NCBI RefSeq assembly: GCF_028823535.1
Contig: NZ_JAQIYM010000002.1
Span: 372,001 to 436,000 of the forward strand
Direction of reading: 5' to 3'
Source of the DNA: Pseudomonas serbica
Lineage (GTDB): Bacteria > Pseudomonadota > Gammaproteobacteria > Pseudomonadales > Pseudomonadaceae
Length of the DNA: 64,000 nt
This document shows positions 53,518 to 64,000 of this stretch, piece after piece (within the stretch, counting starts at the first letter, position 1; every line of letters starts with the position of its first letter). The notes beneath the pieces are model-generated. The model had not been told where the DNA came from. It ran no database searches and worked only from the letters and a program-made list of their open reading frames with translations. Position numbers and translations under genes: made by a program.

Positions 53518-55260
53518 ATGTTCGACAAAAACAATAAGCTGCGACATAGCATTTCATTGGCAGCCCTGCTGGCACTCAGCGGTTTGAGCGCGTCTGCCTG
53601 GGCCGATGCCTATGAAGACGCTGCGAAGAAATGGATCGGCAGCGAGTTCAAACCCTCGACCCTGACGGCCGATCAGCAGCTCGAAGAGCTGAAGTGGTTC
53701 ATCAAGGCGGCGGAGCCGTTTCGCGGCATGAGCATCAAGGTGGTGTCGGAAACCATCGCCACCCACGAATACGAGTCCAAGGTGCTGGCCAAGGCCTTTA
53801 CCGAAATCACCGGGATCAAGCTGACCCACGACCTGCTGCAGGAAGGCGACGTGGTGGAAAAGCTGCAGACCCAGATGCAATCGGACAAGAACATCTATGA
53901 CGGCTGGGTCAACGACTCGGACCTGATCGGTACGCACTTCCGGTACGGCAAGACCGAATCGATCACCGACCTGATGGCCAACGAGGGCAAGAACTTCACC
54001 TCGCCGACCCTCGATATCAAGGATTTCATCGGCATCTCCTTCACCACCGCGCCGGACGGCAAGATCTATCAATTGCCGGACCAGCAGTTTGCCAACCTGT
54101 ACTGGTTCCGCGCCGACTGGTTCGAGCGTGCGGACCTCAAGGCCAAGTTCAAGGAAAAGTACGGCTACGAGTTGGGTGTACCGGTGAACTGGTCGGCCTA
54201 TGAAGACATTGCCAAATTCTTCAGCGAAGACGTCAAGGAAATCGACGGCAAGCGTGTCTACGGGCACATGGACTACGGCAAGAAAGACCCGTCCCTGGGC
54301 TGGCGCTTCACCGATGCCTGGTTCTCCATGGCCGGTGGCGGCGACAAGGGCATCCCCAACGGCTTGCCGGTGGACGAGTGGGGCATCCGGGTGGAGGATT
54401 GCCACCCGGTAGGTTCCAGCGTCACCCGCGGTGGCGACACCAACGGCCCGGCGGCGGTGTTCGCCACCACCAAATACGTCGACTGGCTGAAGAAGTACGC
54501 GCCACCGGAAGCGGCGGGCATGACTTTCTCCGAATCAGGTCCCGTGCCGTCCCAGGGCAACATCGCCCAGCAGATCTTCTGGTACACCGCGTTCACTGCC
54601 GACATGACCAAGCCGGGGCTGGCGGTGATGAACGCCGACGGCACGCCGAAATGGCGCATGGCGCCTTCACCGCGCGGGCCGTACTGGGAAGAGGGCATGA
54701 AGCTGGGCTACCAGGACGTGGGCTCCTGGACGTTCATGAAGTCCACGCCTGAGAAACAGAAACTCGCGGCCTGGCTGTACGCGCAGTTCGTGACTTCGAA
54801 AACCGTCTCGCTGAAGAAAACCATCGTCGGCCTGACCCCGATCCGCGAGTCGGACATCAACTCGCAAGCCATGACCGACCTGGCACCGAAACTCGGTGGC
54901 CTGGTTGAGTTCTATCGCAGCCCGGCCCGCGTGCAATGGACTCCGACGGGGACCAACGTGCCTGATTATCCGCGTCTGGCGCAGTTGTGGTGGAGCCACA
55001 TCGCCGAAGCGGCGAGCGGCGAGAAAACCCCGCAACAGGCGCTGGATGGCCTGGCCAAGGATCAGGACGCGATCATGACCCGTCTGGAGCGTTCGAAGGC
55101 CCAAGCCACCTGCGCCCCGAAAATGAACCCGGAGCGCGATGCGCAATACTGGTTCGATCAACCGGGTGCACCGAAACCGAAATTGGCGAACGAGAAGCCT
55201 CAGGGCGAGACCGTGAGTTATGCCGAGCTGCTGAAATCGTGGGAGGCGGCGCGTAAGTAA
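53518..55260 (+). CDS. glpV: Periplasmic substrate-binding protein GlpV
   Basis: A 580-residue extracytoplasmic binding protein, preceded by a near-perfect AGGAGG 7 bases before ATG 53518. Signal peptide SLAALLALSGLSASAWA is cleaved before DAYEDAAKKW. It is large for the family, as expected for glycerol-type GlpV. The strong ribosome site suits the excess of binding protein over membrane parts. A terminator follows. Confidence 0.88.
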   Translation: MFDKNNKLRHSISLAALLALSGLSASAWADAYEDAAKKWIGSEFKPSTLTADQQLEELKWFIKAAEPFRGMSIKVVSETIATHEYESKVLAKAFTEITGIKLTHDLLQEGDVVEKLQTQMQSDKNIYDGWVNDSDLIGTHFRYGKTESITDLMANEGKNFTSPTLDIKDFIGISFTTAPDGKIYQLPDQQFANLYWFRADWFERADLKAKFKEKYGYELGVPVNWSAYEDIAKFFSEDVKEIDGKRVYGHMDYGKKDPSLGWRFTDAWFSMAGGGDKGIPNGLPVDEWGIRVEDCHPVGSSVTRGGDTNGPAAVFATTKYVDWLKKYAPPEAAGMTFSESGPVPSQGNIAQQIFWYTAFTADMTKPGLAVMNADGTPKWRMAPSPRGPYWEEGMKLGYQDVGSWTFMKSTPEKQKLAAWLYAQFVTSKTVSLKKTIVGLTPIRESDINSQAMTDLAPKLGGLVEFYRSPARVQWTPTGTNVPDYPRLAQLWWSHIAEAASGEKTPQQALDGLAKDQDAIMTRLERSKAQATCAPKMNPERDAQYWFDQPGAPKPKLANEKPQGETVSYAELLKSWEAARK

Positions 55261-55282
55261 AGCGCTGAAGTTGTGAAAGGCG

Positions 55283-55308
55283 AACGGCACCGGAAGGTGC
55301 CGTTTTTG
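55283..55308 (+). terminator. Rho-independent terminator of the glp operon
   Basis: Stem aacggcacc / ggtgccgtt with loop ggaa and a following T-run, 22 bases after the glpV stop. Confidence 0.92.
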
Positions 55309-55326
55309 TTGGTGCCTGTCCCACCG

Positions 55327-55423
55327 CTATCGCGAGCAGGCTCGCTCCCACATTAGATCGGCGGTGCTCGTGATTTTTGTGTCCACACAATATCCCCTGT
55401 GGGAGCGAGCCTGCTCCCTCGCC
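55327..55423. repeat. REP pair (REPIN)
   Basis: Arms tatcgcgagcaggctcgctc and gtgggagcgagcctgctccc lie between two terminators that share the same stem. Confidence 0.8.
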
Positions 55424-55424
55424 A

Positions 55425-55451
55425 CAAAAAACGGCACCCGAAGGTGCCGTT
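55425..55451 (-). terminator. Rho-independent terminator of the nuo operon
   Basis: Read on the minus strand: stem aacggcacc / ggtgccgtt with loop ttcg and a run of six T, about 30 bases after the nuoN stop. The stem is identical to that of the glp terminator at 55283. Confidence 0.88.
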
Positions 55452-55481
55452 TCTGTTTTCTACCGCATGAAGCTTAAGCGA

Positions 55482-56945
55482 TCAACCCGCCAGGCCCGAT
55501 TGCTGGACCAGGCTCAACAACGGCTGTGGATACAGCCCAAGGAAGAACGCCAGTACGGCGATAGCCAGCAACATCACGCCGCCCGCACGTTGCTCCCAAT
55601 GCAGTTGCGCATCGTGACGACGCAGGTTCGGTTCGATCAGGTACAAAGTGACCATCACACGCAGGTAGTAGAACACGCCGATGGCGCTGCCCAGTACCAG
55701 GGAGCCGACCAGCCACCATTGTTGCGACTGCACGCCGGTGGCGATGATGTAGAACTTGCCGATGAAGCCCGCGGTCAGCGGGATACCGGCCAGGGACAGC
55801 ATCATCACGGTCAGTACGGCGGTCAGGTACGGACGGCGCCAGAACAGGCCGCGGTATTCGTACAGGGCATCGGCGTCACGACCGTTGTACGGCGAGGACA
55901 TCAGGGTGATCACGCCGAACGCGCCGAGGCTGGTGATCACGTAGGTGACCAGGTACACGCCGATGGCTTCCACGGCCAGGCCCTTGCTCGCCACCAGGGC
56001 GATCAGCAGGTAACCGAAGTGGGCGATGGACGAGTAACCCAGCAGACGCTTGAGGTTGCTCTGGGTCAGGGCCAGCAGGTTACCGAACAGGATCGACGCG
56101 ATGGCGATGATGGTCAGCACGTTGCTCAGCACGCCGCTGCTTGCAGCAGGGGAGATCTGGAACAGACGCACCATCACCGCGAACACTGCCACTTTCGAAG
56201 CGGTGGCGAGGAACGCGGCAACCGGTGCCGGAGCACCTTCGTACACGTCCGGGGTCCACAGGTGGAACGGTACCAGCGACAGCTTGAACGCCAGGCCGAT
56301 CAGCATCATGCCCAGGCCCAGTTGTGCCAGGGAGCTTGGCATGCCGGTGGCCGCCAGGGCCTGGCCGATGCCGGTGAAACTCAGGGAGCCGGCGTCGGCG
56401 TAGAGCAGGGCCATGCCGAATAACAGGAACGCGGAACCGGCAGCCGAGAGCACCATGTACTTGATGCCGGCTTCCAGCGAGCGCTTGTTGAAGAAGGCAT
56501 AGGCCACCAGGCCGTAGACCGGCACCGACAGCAGTTCCAGGCCGACGAACAAGCCGGCCAGGTGCTGCGCGCTGACCAGTACCAGGCCACCGGCGGCGGC
56601 CATCAGGATCAGCAGGTACAGTTCTTCACGGTTGCCCGGGTAACCCGAACCGCCATCGCCGAGGTAGGCGTGGGCGAGGGTCACACAGGCGAGGGTGGCG
56701 ACCAGGATCAGCGCCATGTACAGGCAGGCGAAGGTGTCGATCTGCAGCAGTGGAGTCACCGCCAGAGGCGCGACTTTAAGAGCTGGGAGGATCGACAGCA
56801 GTGCCAGGTTCAGACCCGCCACGGACAGTAGGAAGGTCTGGGAGTGGTTGCGGCGCCAGGCAATCGCCAGCATCACCACGATGATCGTGGCGCTGGTGAT
56901 CAACAACGGCGCTAGCGCGATAAAGTGTTGAGTCGTGAATTCCAT
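55482..56945 (-). CDS. nuoN: NADH-quinone oxidoreductase subunit N
   Basis: A 487-residue antiporter-like subunit of complex I with about 14 membrane helices. Start ATG 56945 ([11 protein letters not shown]) gives the usual length (E. coli 485); upstream codons to 57008 overlap nuoM and are rejected. Lys in [18 protein letters not shown] and [16 protein letters not shown] are characteristic. It is the last gene of the operon. Confidence 0.96.
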   Translation of the reverse strand: MEFTTQHFIALAPLLITSATIIVVMLAIAWRRNHSQTFLLSVAGLNLALLSILPALKVAPLAVTPLLQIDTFACLYMALILVATLACVTLAHAYLGDGGSGYPGNREELYLLILMAAAGGLVLVSAQHLAGLFVGLELLSVPVYGLVAYAFFNKRSLEAGIKYMVLSAAGSAFLLFGMALLYADAGSLSFTGIGQALAATGMPSSLAQLGLGMMLIGLAFKLSLVPFHLWTPDVYEGAPAPVAAFLATASKVAVFAVMVRLFQISPAASSGVLSNVLTIIAIASILFGNLLALTQSNLKRLLGYSSIAHFGYLLIALVASKGLAVEAIGVYLVTYVITSLGAFGVITLMSSPYNGRDADALYEYRGLFWRRPYLTAVLTVMMLSLAGIPLTAGFIGKFYIIATGVQSQQWWLVGSLVLGSAIGVFYYLRVMVTLYLIEPNLRRHDAQLHWEQRAGGVMLLAIAVLAFFLGLYPQPLLSLVQQSGLAG

Positions 56946-56952
56946 AGCGCTC

Positions 56953-58485
56953 TTACCGGGCCGAAGCGAGTTGAGTGAAGGCGGTGCCGAGCCACTGCTG
57001 CACGCCATGCATCGTCGCGGCAGAGGTATCGAGGAACGGTTGCGGGTACACGCCGATGTAGATCAGCAGTGCTGCCAGGCCGACCACCATGATCATTTCG
57101 CGACCGTCCATGCCATGCAGTACCGCGTCCGATTTGGCCGGACCGAAGTAGGCACGGTGGATCATGATCAACGAGTACACAGAACCGAATACCAGGCCGG
57201 TGGTGGCGATGATGGTGACCCATGGAGCGATCGGGAAGGTGCCGATCAGGATCAGGAACTCGCCGACGAAGTTACCGGTACCCGGCAAGCCCAGGGAAGC
57301 GGCTGCGAAGAACAGGCTGAGGGCCGGCAGGTAGGCGATCTTCGACCACAGGCCACCCATTTCACGCATGTCGCGGGTGTGGGTGCGCTCGTACAGCTGG
57401 CCACTGAGGATAAAGAGTGCCGCCGCCGACAGGCCGTGCGCCAGCATCTGCATCACCGCGCCCTGCAGCGCCAGTTGGCTGCCGGAGTAGATGCCGATCA
57501 GTACGAAGCCCATGTGGGAAACGGACGAGAAGGCAATCAGACGCTTGATGTCGGTTTGCGCGAACGCCAGGAACGCACCGTAGAAAATCCCGATCAGACC
57601 CAGGGCCATGGCGATCGGCGCGAACTCGGCCGAGGCATTCGGGAACAGCGGCAGGGCGAAACGCAGCAGGCCGTAGGCCGCGGTTTTCAGCAAGATACCG
57701 GCGAGGTCGACGGAACCTGCGGTCGGCGCCTGGGCGTGAGCGTCAGGCAACCAGGAGTGGAACGGCACGACTGGCAGCTTGACCGCGAAGGCGATGAAGA
57801 AGCCGAGCATCAGGATGTACTCGGTGGTCATCGACATCTTGGTCTTCAACAGGTCGGCGTAGTTGAAGGTAATCACGCCGGTGTCGTTGAAGTTGACCAG
57901 GACCAGACCGAGGATCGCCACCAGCATGATCAGGCCGGAAGCCTGAGTGAAGATGAAGAACTTGGTCGCCGCGTAGATCCGGGTTTTCTTGCCGTCCGAA
58001 GAACTGTGACCCCAGAGCGCGATGAGGAAGTACATCGGCACCAGCATCATTTCCCAGAAGAAGAAGAACATGAACAGGTCGAGGGCGAGGAACACGCCAA
58101 CGACACCGCCCAGGATCCACATCAGGTTCAGGTGGAAGAAGCCAACGTGACGCTGGATCTCTTTCCACGAGCAGAGTACCGAGAGCACACCCAGCAGACC
58201 GGTCAGCATGATCATCAACAGCGACAGGCCGTCGAGGGCCAGGTGCACGTTGATGCCGAAGCGTTCGATCCAGACGTGCTTGAACTCAAGCGCCCAGGTT
58301 GGGTCGGCGCCAGGCTTTGGTGCCAATGAATAATCACCGTTGGCCCACAGCCAGAGGCCTAGAGCGAGCAACAGGGACATGGTGATCAGCGCAATCCAGC
58401 GGGGGAGGGTGGCGCCGAAGCGCTCGCCCATCCAGCACAGCAGGCCGCCGATGAAGGGGATCAGGATTAGCCAAGGCAGAATCAT
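56953..58485 (-). CDS. nuoM: NADH-quinone oxidoreductase subunit M
   Basis: A 510-residue proton-pumping antiporter-like subunit. Key phrases: [19 protein letters not shown] (conserved Glu), [18 protein letters not shown] (Lys and HTWLPDAH-type loop) and [11 protein letters not shown]. It lies between nuoL and nuoN with gaps of 39 and 7 bases. Confidence 0.97.
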   Translation of the reverse strand: MILPWLILIPFIGGLLCWMGERFGATLPRWIALITMSLLLALGLWLWANGDYSLAPKPGADPTWALEFKHVWIERFGINVHLALDGLSLLMIMLTGLLGVLSVLCSWKEIQRHVGFFHLNLMWILGGVVGVFLALDLFMFFFFWEMMLVPMYFLIALWGHSSSDGKKTRIYAATKFFIFTQASGLIMLVAILGLVLVNFNDTGVITFNYADLLKTKMSMTTEYILMLGFFIAFAVKLPVVPFHSWLPDAHAQAPTAGSVDLAGILLKTAAYGLLRFALPLFPNASAEFAPIAMALGLIGIFYGAFLAFAQTDIKRLIAFSSVSHMGFVLIGIYSGSQLALQGAVMQMLAHGLSAAALFILSGQLYERTHTRDMREMGGLWSKIAYLPALSLFFAAASLGLPGTGNFVGEFLILIGTFPIAPWVTIIATTGLVFGSVYSLIMIHRAYFGPAKSDAVLHGMDGREMIMVVGLAALLIYIGVYPQPFLDTSAATMHGVQQWLGTAFTQLASAR

Positions 58486-58524
58486 GACGGGTTCGTTTCC
58501 TTTCGCAAATTCGCAAGGTTCATA

Positions 58525-60378
58525 TCAGACCGCTACCAGCACGACGGCGCCGATGACCAGCACGGCACCAGCAGCCATCGAGGCGGCGTACCAACGCAGT
58601 TGACCGGTCTCGGTACGGCTCAGGGCGGTGTGACCGCCTTTGGCCATGCGCGGGATCAGACCGATGGTCTGGTCGAGCGGGTCTTTGCGCAGGATGTGGC
58701 TGATCGCCAGGTATGGCTTGACGAACAGTTTGTCGTAGATCCAGTCGAAGCCCCAGGCAGCGAACCACCAGGCCGAGAGGAAACGGCCAATGCCGCTGTT
58801 GGCGATGGCGGTGACGAAACGACGCTTGCCGAGGAACAGCAGCGCGGCCAGCAGGATACCGGACAGGGCGATGGCGCCCGAGGCGATCTCCAGGCTGTGC
58901 TTGGCTTCGCCGCCGGCATGGCCGACGCTTTCCGGCAGTACACCATGCAGTGGCGGAACGATCATCGCGCCAATGGCGGTGGACAATACGATCAGCACCG
59001 ACAGTGGCAGCCAGTGGGCAATGCCGTGACCGGCATGGGCTTCGGTCTTCGCTTCACCGTGGAACGTGATGAAGATCAGACGGAAGGTGTACAGCGAGGT
59101 CATGAATGCGCCGACCAGACCTGCGTAAAGCAGACCGTGATTGCCGCTGGCGAAGGCTTCCCAGAGGATTTCGTCCTTGGAGTAGAAGCCCGCGGTCACC
59201 AGAGGCAGGGCCGCCAGGGCCGCACCGCCGACGATGAAGCTGGCGTAGGCCAGTGGCAGTTTCTTCCACAGGCCGCCCATCTTGAAGATGTTCTGCTCGT
59301 GGTGGCAGGCAACGATCACCGCACCGGAGGCAAGGAACAGCAGGGCCTTGAAGAAGGCGTGGGTCATCAGGTGGAAGATCGCGCCATCCCAGGCACCGAC
59401 GCCCAGGGCCAGGAACATGTAGCCGATCTGGCTCATGGTCGAGTAGGCGAGGATACGCTTGATGTCGGTCTGAACCAGTGCGGCGAAACCTGCGAGAACC
59501 AGGGTCACACCGCCCACCAGGCCCACCAGGTGCAGGATTTCCGGCGCCAGGGTGAACAGGCCATGGGTACGGGCGATCAGGTAGACACCGGCGGTCACCA
59601 TGGTCGCGGCGTGGATCAGTGCCGAAACCGGGGTAGGACCGGCCATCGCGTCCGCCAGCCAGGTTTGCAGCGGCAGTTGCGCGGATTTACCGACAGCGCC
59701 GCCCAGCAGCATCAGGGTGGCCATGACCATCCAGAAATCGCCGGCCTGGAATTTCTGCGGTGCCAGCACCAGCAGTTCCTGGACATTCAGCGTGCCCAGC
59801 TGGGCAAACAGGATGAACAGGCCGATGGCCATGAACACGTCGCCGATACGGGTGACGATGAAGGCCTTGAGCGCCGCGTTACCGTTGTTGCGGTTGCTGT
59901 AGTAGAAGCCGATCAACAGGTACGAGCACAGGCCCACGCCTTCCCAGCCGAAGTACAGGAACAACAGGTTATCGCCCAGCACCAGGAACAGCATGCTGGC
60001 GATGAACAGGTTGGTGTAGGCGAAGAAGCGCGAGTAACCGGCTTCACCGCGCATGTACCAGGACGCGAACAGGTGGATCAGGAAGCCGACGCCGACGACC
60101 ACGCCGAGCATGGTGACCGACAGGCCGTCCAGATACAGCGCGAAGTTCGGCGTGAAGCCTTCCACCGCCATCCACTGCCACAACACCTGGGTGTAGTGGC
60201 CGCCTTCTGGCGGGGCGACGTTGAATTGCCAGATCACGTAGGCGGTGACGATCGCCGACAGACCGATGGAGCCGACGCCAATCAGCGCGGCGAGGTTTTC
60301 CGAGATGCGTCCACGGGAGAACGACAGCAGCAGGAAACCTATGAGAGGGAATACGAAAGTCAGATAGAGAAGATTCAT
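58525..60378 (-). CDS. nuoL: NADH-quinone oxidoreductase subunit L
   Basis: A 617-residue distal proton-pumping subunit with about 16 membrane helices and the long lateral helix near the C-terminus. Phrases: [50 protein letters not shown]. Its start overlaps the nuoK stop by 4 bases. Confidence 0.97.
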   Translation of the reverse strand: MNLLYLTFVFPLIGFLLLSFSRGRISENLAALIGVGSIGLSAIVTAYVIWQFNVAPPEGGHYTQVLWQWMAVEGFTPNFALYLDGLSVTMLGVVVGVGFLIHLFASWYMRGEAGYSRFFAYTNLFIASMLFLVLGDNLLFLYFGWEGVGLCSYLLIGFYYSNRNNGNAALKAFIVTRIGDVFMAIGLFILFAQLGTLNVQELLVLAPQKFQAGDFWMVMATLMLLGGAVGKSAQLPLQTWLADAMAGPTPVSALIHAATMVTAGVYLIARTHGLFTLAPEILHLVGLVGGVTLVLAGFAALVQTDIKRILAYSTMSQIGYMFLALGVGAWDGAIFHLMTHAFFKALLFLASGAVIVACHHEQNIFKMGGLWKKLPLAYASFIVGGAALAALPLVTAGFYSKDEILWEAFASGNHGLLYAGLVGAFMTSLYTFRLIFITFHGEAKTEAHAGHGIAHWLPLSVLIVLSTAIGAMIVPPLHGVLPESVGHAGGEAKHSLEIASGAIALSGILLAALLFLGKRRFVTAIANSGIGRFLSAWWFAAWGFDWIYDKLFVKPYLAISHILRKDPLDQTIGLIPRMAKGGHTALSRTETGQLRWYAASMAAGAVLVIGAVVLVAV

Positions 60379-60683
60379 CCGCGCATCTCACTGGCAGCGT
60401 CGATATCGAGCGTGTGGAAGCGGCGATACAGTTGCAGCAGGATCGCCAGGCCGATACTGGCCTCGGCGGCTGCCAGGCTGATCACCAGGATGAACATGAT
60501 CTGTCCATCCGGCTGCGCCCAGCGGCTACCGGCAACGATGAACGCCAGGGCGGAGGCATTCATCATGACCTCCAGGCTCATCAGCACGAAGAGAATGTTG
60601 CGGCGGACCATCAGGCCGACCAGACCGAGGCAGAACAGGATGCCGGCGACCGCCAGACCATGCTCCATGGGGATAGCAGGCAT
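60375..60683 (-). CDS. nuoK: NADH-quinone oxidoreductase subunit K
   Basis: A 102-residue subunit with three membrane helices. ATG 60683 ([12 protein letters not shown]) is preferred because AAGGAG lies 8 bases upstream and the length fits known pseudomonad NuoK; ATG 60689 is too near that site. Conserved Glu in [14 protein letters not shown] and in [11 protein letters not shown]. Confidence 0.94.
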   Translation of the reverse strand: MPAIPMEHGLAVAGILFCLGLVGLMVRRNILFVLMSLEVMMNASALAFIVAGSRWAQPDGQIMFILVISLAAAEASIGLAILLQLYRRFHTLDIDAASEMRG

Positions 60684-60685
60684 CG

Positions 60686-61189
60686 TCATTGCTCCTTGGC
60701 TTCGTTGCGGCCCAAGTGGAACGCCGTGACAGCTGCGGCGAGCAGCAGCATCGAGGCGAGTTCGACCACCAGCAGATAAGGACCGAACAGGCTGATGCCC
60801 ACGGCCTTCGCGTCTACGGTGGTGTGGCCGACGGCCTGGCCGCTCTGGTGGGCGAACAGCACGTACAGCAGTTCAACCAGCAGCAGGGCGCCGAGTGCGA
60901 CCGGGCCGAGCCAGATACCGGGCTTGAGCCAGACGCGCTCCTGCTGAACCGAGGCCGGGCCAAGGTTCAGCATCATCACCACGAACACGAACAGCACCAT
61001 GATGGCGCCAGCGTAGGCAATCACTTCCAGGACACCGGCAAACGGTGCGCCGAGGGCGAAGAACGTCATGGCCACGGCGATCAGCGAAATGATCAGGTAG
61101 AGCAGGGCGTGCACTGGGTTGGTGTTGGTGATCACGCGAAGCGTGGACACCACCGCGATACCCGATGCGAAATAGAAAGCGAATTCCAT
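60686..61189 (-). CDS. nuoJ: NADH-quinone oxidoreductase subunit J
   Basis: A 167-residue membrane subunit with five helices and the [20 protein letters not shown] stretch that forms the characteristic pi-bulge region. Its stop is inside the ribosome site of nuoK. Confidence 0.95.
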   Translation of the reverse strand: MEFAFYFASGIAVVSTLRVITNTNPVHALLYLIISLIAVAMTFFALGAPFAGVLEVIAYAGAIMVLFVFVVMMLNLGPASVQQERVWLKPGIWLGPVALGALLLVELLYVLFAHQSGQAVGHTTVDAKAVGISLFGPYLLVVELASMLLLAAAVTAFHLGRNEAKEQ

Positions 61190-61198
61190 CTTTCTTCC

Positions 61199-61744
61199 TT
61201 AAGGCAGCAAGCTCTTCACGTTGATCGGTTCGGCTTCGTTCTGCGCGGAGCCTTTTGGCTTACCGGCAATCGCCATACCTGCAACACGATAGAAGTTGTA
61301 ATCAGGGTTTTTGCCGGGGCCGGAGATCAGCAGATCTTCTTTCTCGTAAACCAGGTCCTGACGTTTGAACTCGGCCATTTCGAAATCCGGCGTGAGCTGG
61401 ATCGCGGTGGTCGGGCAGGCTTCCTCGCAGAGGCCGCAGAAGATGCAGCGCGAGAAGTTGATGCGGAAGAAGTCCGGGTACCAGCGACCGTCTTCGGTTT
61501 CAGCTTTCTGCAGCGAGATGCAACCGACCGGGCACGCTACGGCGCACAGGTTGCAGGCTACACAACGCTCTTCGCCGTCGGGGTCGCGGGTCAGGACGAT
61601 ACGTCCACGGTAGCGCGGCGGCAGGTAGACCGGTTCTTCCGGGTACTGCAGCGTGTCGCGCTTGCGGAAGGCGTGGCCGAAAATCATCACCAGGCTGCGA
61701 AGCTGGGTGTAGAAGCCATGCACGATGTCAAATATGTACTTCAT
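61199..61744 (-). CDS. nuoI: NADH-quinone oxidoreductase subunit I
   Basis: A 181-residue peripheral subunit carrying two 4Fe-4S clusters (N6a, N6b): [16 protein letters not shown] and [16 protein letters not shown]. It passes electrons toward the quinone-proximal cluster. It lies 12 bases after nuoH. Confidence 0.97.
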   Translation of the reverse strand: MKYIFDIVHGFYTQLRSLVMIFGHAFRKRDTLQYPEEPVYLPPRYRGRIVLTRDPDGEERCVACNLCAVACPVGCISLQKAETEDGRWYPDFFRINFSRCIFCGLCEEACPTTAIQLTPDFEMAEFKRQDLVYEKEDLLISGPGKNPDYNFYRVAGMAIAGKPKGSAQNEAEPINVKSLLP

Positions 61745-61756
61745 GATTCTCTATCC

Positions 61757-62764
61757 TCACTGAGCCGCGACGGCGGGCGTGTTGAGCAACACGAGCGCAG
61801 CGGTCACCAGCATGTTGACGAGGGTCAGCGGCAGGCAGAACTTCCAGCTGAAATCCATCACTTGGTCATACCGTGGGCGCGGAATCGAAGCGCGCAGCAG
61901 GATGAAGATCATGATGAAGAACGCGGTTTTCAGTGCGAACCAGATGAACGGGATCTGCGGCAGGATGCCGAACGGACCGTGCCAGCCACCGAAGAACAAG
62001 GTCACCAGCAGCGCCGAAATCAACACGATGCCGATGTACTCGCCGACGAAGAACATGCCCCATTTCATGCCGGCATATTCAATGTGGTAACCGTCGGCCA
62101 GTTCCTGTTCCGCTTCCGGCTGGTCGAACGGGTGACGGTGAGTCACGGCCACGCCAGCGATGAAGAAGGTCAGGAAACCGAAGATCTGCGGAATGATGAA
62201 CCAGAGGTTCTGCGCCTGGTAGTCAACGATGTCACGCATGTTGAACGAGCCAACCTGGATCACGATGCCCATCAGCGACAGGCCCATGAACACTTCGTAC
62301 GACACGGTCTGCGCCGAGGCCCGCAAGCTGCCCAGCAGGGCGAACTTGTTGTTGCTCGACCAGCCGGCGAACAGCACCGCATAGACCGACAGGCCGGCCA
62401 TGGCGAAGAAGAACAGGATGCCGATGTTCAGGTCCGCCACGCCCCAGGTCGGGGTGATCGGGATGATCGCGAAGGCAATCAGCAGGGCGCTCATGGCGAC
62501 TACCGGTGCCAGGGTGAAGATCATCTTGTCGGCGAATGGAGGCGTCCAGTCTTCCTTGAAGAACATCTTGATCATGTCGGCAGCGATCTGGAACGCGCCG
62601 AACGGGCCAACGCGGTTCGGACCGTAACGGTCCTGCCAGAGGGCGAGCAAACGACGCTCCACCCAGCTGAGCAGGGCGCCGCAGACCACCACGGCAAGCA
62701 GGATCACCACGGCCTTGAGGACCGCGAGGATGATGTCGATCACTTCAGGAGTGAACCAGGTCAT
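61757..62764 (-). CDS. nuoH: NADH-quinone oxidoreductase subunit H
   Basis: A 335-residue membrane subunit with eight helices. Quinone-site stretches: [28 protein letters not shown] and [18 protein letters not shown]. Its start overlaps the nuoG stop by 4 bases. Confidence 0.97.
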   Translation of the reverse strand: MTWFTPEVIDIILAVLKAVVILLAVVVCGALLSWVERRLLALWQDRYGPNRVGPFGAFQIAADMIKMFFKEDWTPPFADKMIFTLAPVVAMSALLIAFAIIPITPTWGVADLNIGILFFFAMAGLSVYAVLFAGWSSNNKFALLGSLRASAQTVSYEVFMGLSLMGIVIQVGSFNMRDIVDYQAQNLWFIIPQIFGFLTFFIAGVAVTHRHPFDQPEAEQELADGYHIEYAGMKWGMFFVGEYIGIVLISALLVTLFFGGWHGPFGILPQIPFIWFALKTAFFIMIFILLRASIPRPRYDQVMDFSWKFCLPLTLVNMLVTAALVLLNTPAVAAQ

Positions 62765-64000
62765 TGAGCTGCCTCCTGCAGACCGTCAACGGATTTGCCA
62801 AAGATGGCTGGCGGAATGCCGGCGATGCCCGCAGGCAATGCCACCAGACCTGCACCCAGCTCTTCGTTGATGCGCAGCGGCAGACGCAGGGTCTGGCCGG
62901 CTACGTTCAGGCTGAGCAGGGCGCCGTCGTTGACACCCAGGCGATCGGCTTCGGATTTGGCCAGTGCGACGTAGGCGGCCGGGATGCGTTCCTGGACCGG
63001 AGCGGCTTTCGAAGAGTTCTCTTCGCTGCCGAACAGGTGGAAGAACGGCACGACCTGCCAGGTACCGGGAGCCGGGTTGAACGCGCGCGGAACACTGGCG
63101 AACCAGTTCAGCGAGTCACCGTTGCTTTCGATCAGGCGCGTGCCCGGGTCGCCAGCACGGATGTGACCACCGACTTCGTCCTGGAACTTGTTCCAGGCTT
63201 GCGGCGAGTTCCAGCCCGGAGACCAGGCGAATGGCACTTGCTGACGCGGTTCGGCGGAACCCGAGTAGCCTTCCATGGAGAAGGCGAACGCGGTGTCCTG
63301 GTCCTGCGGGGTACGCGGTTCGTGCACGCTGATGTCAGCGCGCATGGCGGTACGACCGGAGTAACGCAGCGGTTCACGGGCCAGTTTCATGCCCTTGATG
63401 CGGAACGCGGCGGACGGTGCGGCATCGACGATGCGGTTCAGTTGCGGTGTGCTCGAAGCGACGGCAGCGGTGACGTGGTCCAGTTGGGTCCAGTCGATCG
63501 GCTGGTTCAGCAGGGTCGAGCGCAGGGCATGCAGCCAGCGCCAGCCTTCATGAACCAGGATGCTGGCATCCATGTACTTCGGATCGAAGACCTGGAAGAA
63601 GCGCTGGGCGCGGCCTTCCTGGCTGACCAAGGTACCGTCGCCTTCAGCGAAGCTGGCGGCTGGCAGGACCAGGTCCGCACGATCGCTGGTCGCGGTCTTC
63701 TGATGGTCGGCGACGATGAGCACTTTGGTCGCGCTCAGGGCAGCATCGACCTTGGTTTTGTCGGTACGGGTGTACAGATCGTTTTCCAGCACGACGATGG
63801 CGTCGGCTTTACCGTCGATCACGGCTTGCAGCGCGGCGTCGACCGATTCGCCTCCGAGCATGGCCAGGCCGAGGCTGTTGGCCTCTGGCACGATCAGGCT
63901 GATGGAACCGTTCTTCTCGCGCAGCTTCAACGCTTTGGCGATGTTCGCGGCGGCTTCGATCAAGGCTTTGGAGCCCAGGGAAGTACCGGCGATGATCAGT
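62761..64000 (-). CDS. nuoG: NADH-quinone oxidoreductase subunit G, C-terminal part (5' end outside window)
   Basis: About 413 C-terminal residues of NuoG, a molybdopterin-oxidoreductase-like fold. The frame stays open to the window edge, so the iron-sulfur N-terminal domain is upstream of the window on this strand. Visible phrases: [47 protein letters not shown] and [11 protein letters not shown], all typical of the inactive molybdopterin-like domain. Confidence 0.95.
   Translation of the reverse strand, partial: LIIAGTSLGSKALIEAAANIAKALKLREKNGSISLIVPEANSLGLAMLGGESVDAALQAVIDGKADAIVVLENDLYTRTDKTKVDAALSATKVLIVADHQKTATSDRADLVLPAASFAEGDGTLVSQEGRAQRFFQVFDPKYMDASILVHEGWRWLHALRSTLLNQPIDWTQLDHVTAAVASSTPQLNRIVDAAPSAAFRIKGMKLAREPLRYSGRTAMRADISVHEPRTPQDQDTAFAFSMEGYSGSAEPRQQVPFAWSPGWNSPQAWNKFQDEVGGHIRAGDPGTRLIESNGDSLNWFASVPRAFNPAPGTWQVVPFFHLFGSEENSSKAAPVQERIPAAYVALAKSEADRLGVNDGALLSLNVAGQTLRLPLRINEELGAGLVALPAGIAGIPPAIFGKSVDGLQEAAQ

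Noticed and set aside
58600..60729. A 709-codon plus-strand reading opposite nuoL and nuoK
   Set aside because: It mirrors strongly biased nuo codons, is rich in Gln/Glu/His, and lies antisense to certain genes. A similar 692-codon reading at 60689-62767 is rejected for the same reason.

Overview
The window reads as chromosomal DNA of a fluorescent-group Pseudomonas. It is GC-rich and carries a nuoG-to-nuoN block, a glnS-cysS pair, an ercA/ercS locus, phnWX, a glpSTPQ(U)V-type ABC transporter, and about ten REP/REPIN-type palindromes of the kind that litter P. fluorescens-group intergenic spaces. No tRNA, rRNA, CRISPR array or intact insertion sequence was seen.

Left part (1-24,000): an accessory island of about 20 kb lies between two broken direct copies of an ercA-ercS segment. 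Copy 1 (1-1022) keeps the ErcA catalytic part, but its kinase is cut down and fused to a decayed UmuC/RulB polymerase tail. Copy 2 (21736-23923) keeps the whole kinase, but its ErcA has lost 227 codons in frame. Between them lie a type I secretion operon (outer-membrane channel, membrane-fusion protein, ABC exporter; minus strand), a divergent 3643-residue RTX protein with two complete animal-heme-peroxidase modules (MopA-like), and a 929-residue secreted multicopper oxidase. Together these look like a secreted extracellular oxidase cassette, plausibly for Mn(II) oxidation. That function is inferred from the MopA family and the neighbouring multicopper oxidase, not shown by the sequence.

Middle part (24,000-43,600): ordinary metabolic and transport genes. 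They are fadH (2,4-dienoyl-CoA reductase), a PLP enzyme of the D-cysteine desulfhydrase/ACC deaminase family, a cytochrome b561, phnW-phnX with a divergent LysR regulator, a second LysR gene and an OPA-type MFS permease (an apparent 2-aminoethylphosphonate uptake and breakdown set), a short VgrG-like gene, a YebC/YeeN-like gene, a ZapE/AFG1-like ATPase, a MarR-OMF-EmrA-EmrB efflux operon with two clear operator palindromes, and lpxH-ppiB.

Right part (43,700-64,000): glnS and cysS, then a sigma-54 activator of the AcoR type. Divergent from it is a probable glycerol ABC transporter operon that has a sigma-54 promoter and a cluster of TGTTCA sites. Last is the distal part of the NADH dehydrogenase I operon on the minus strand (nuoG partial, H, I, J, K, L, M, N). 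Paired terminators and a REPIN separate the convergent glp and nuo operons.
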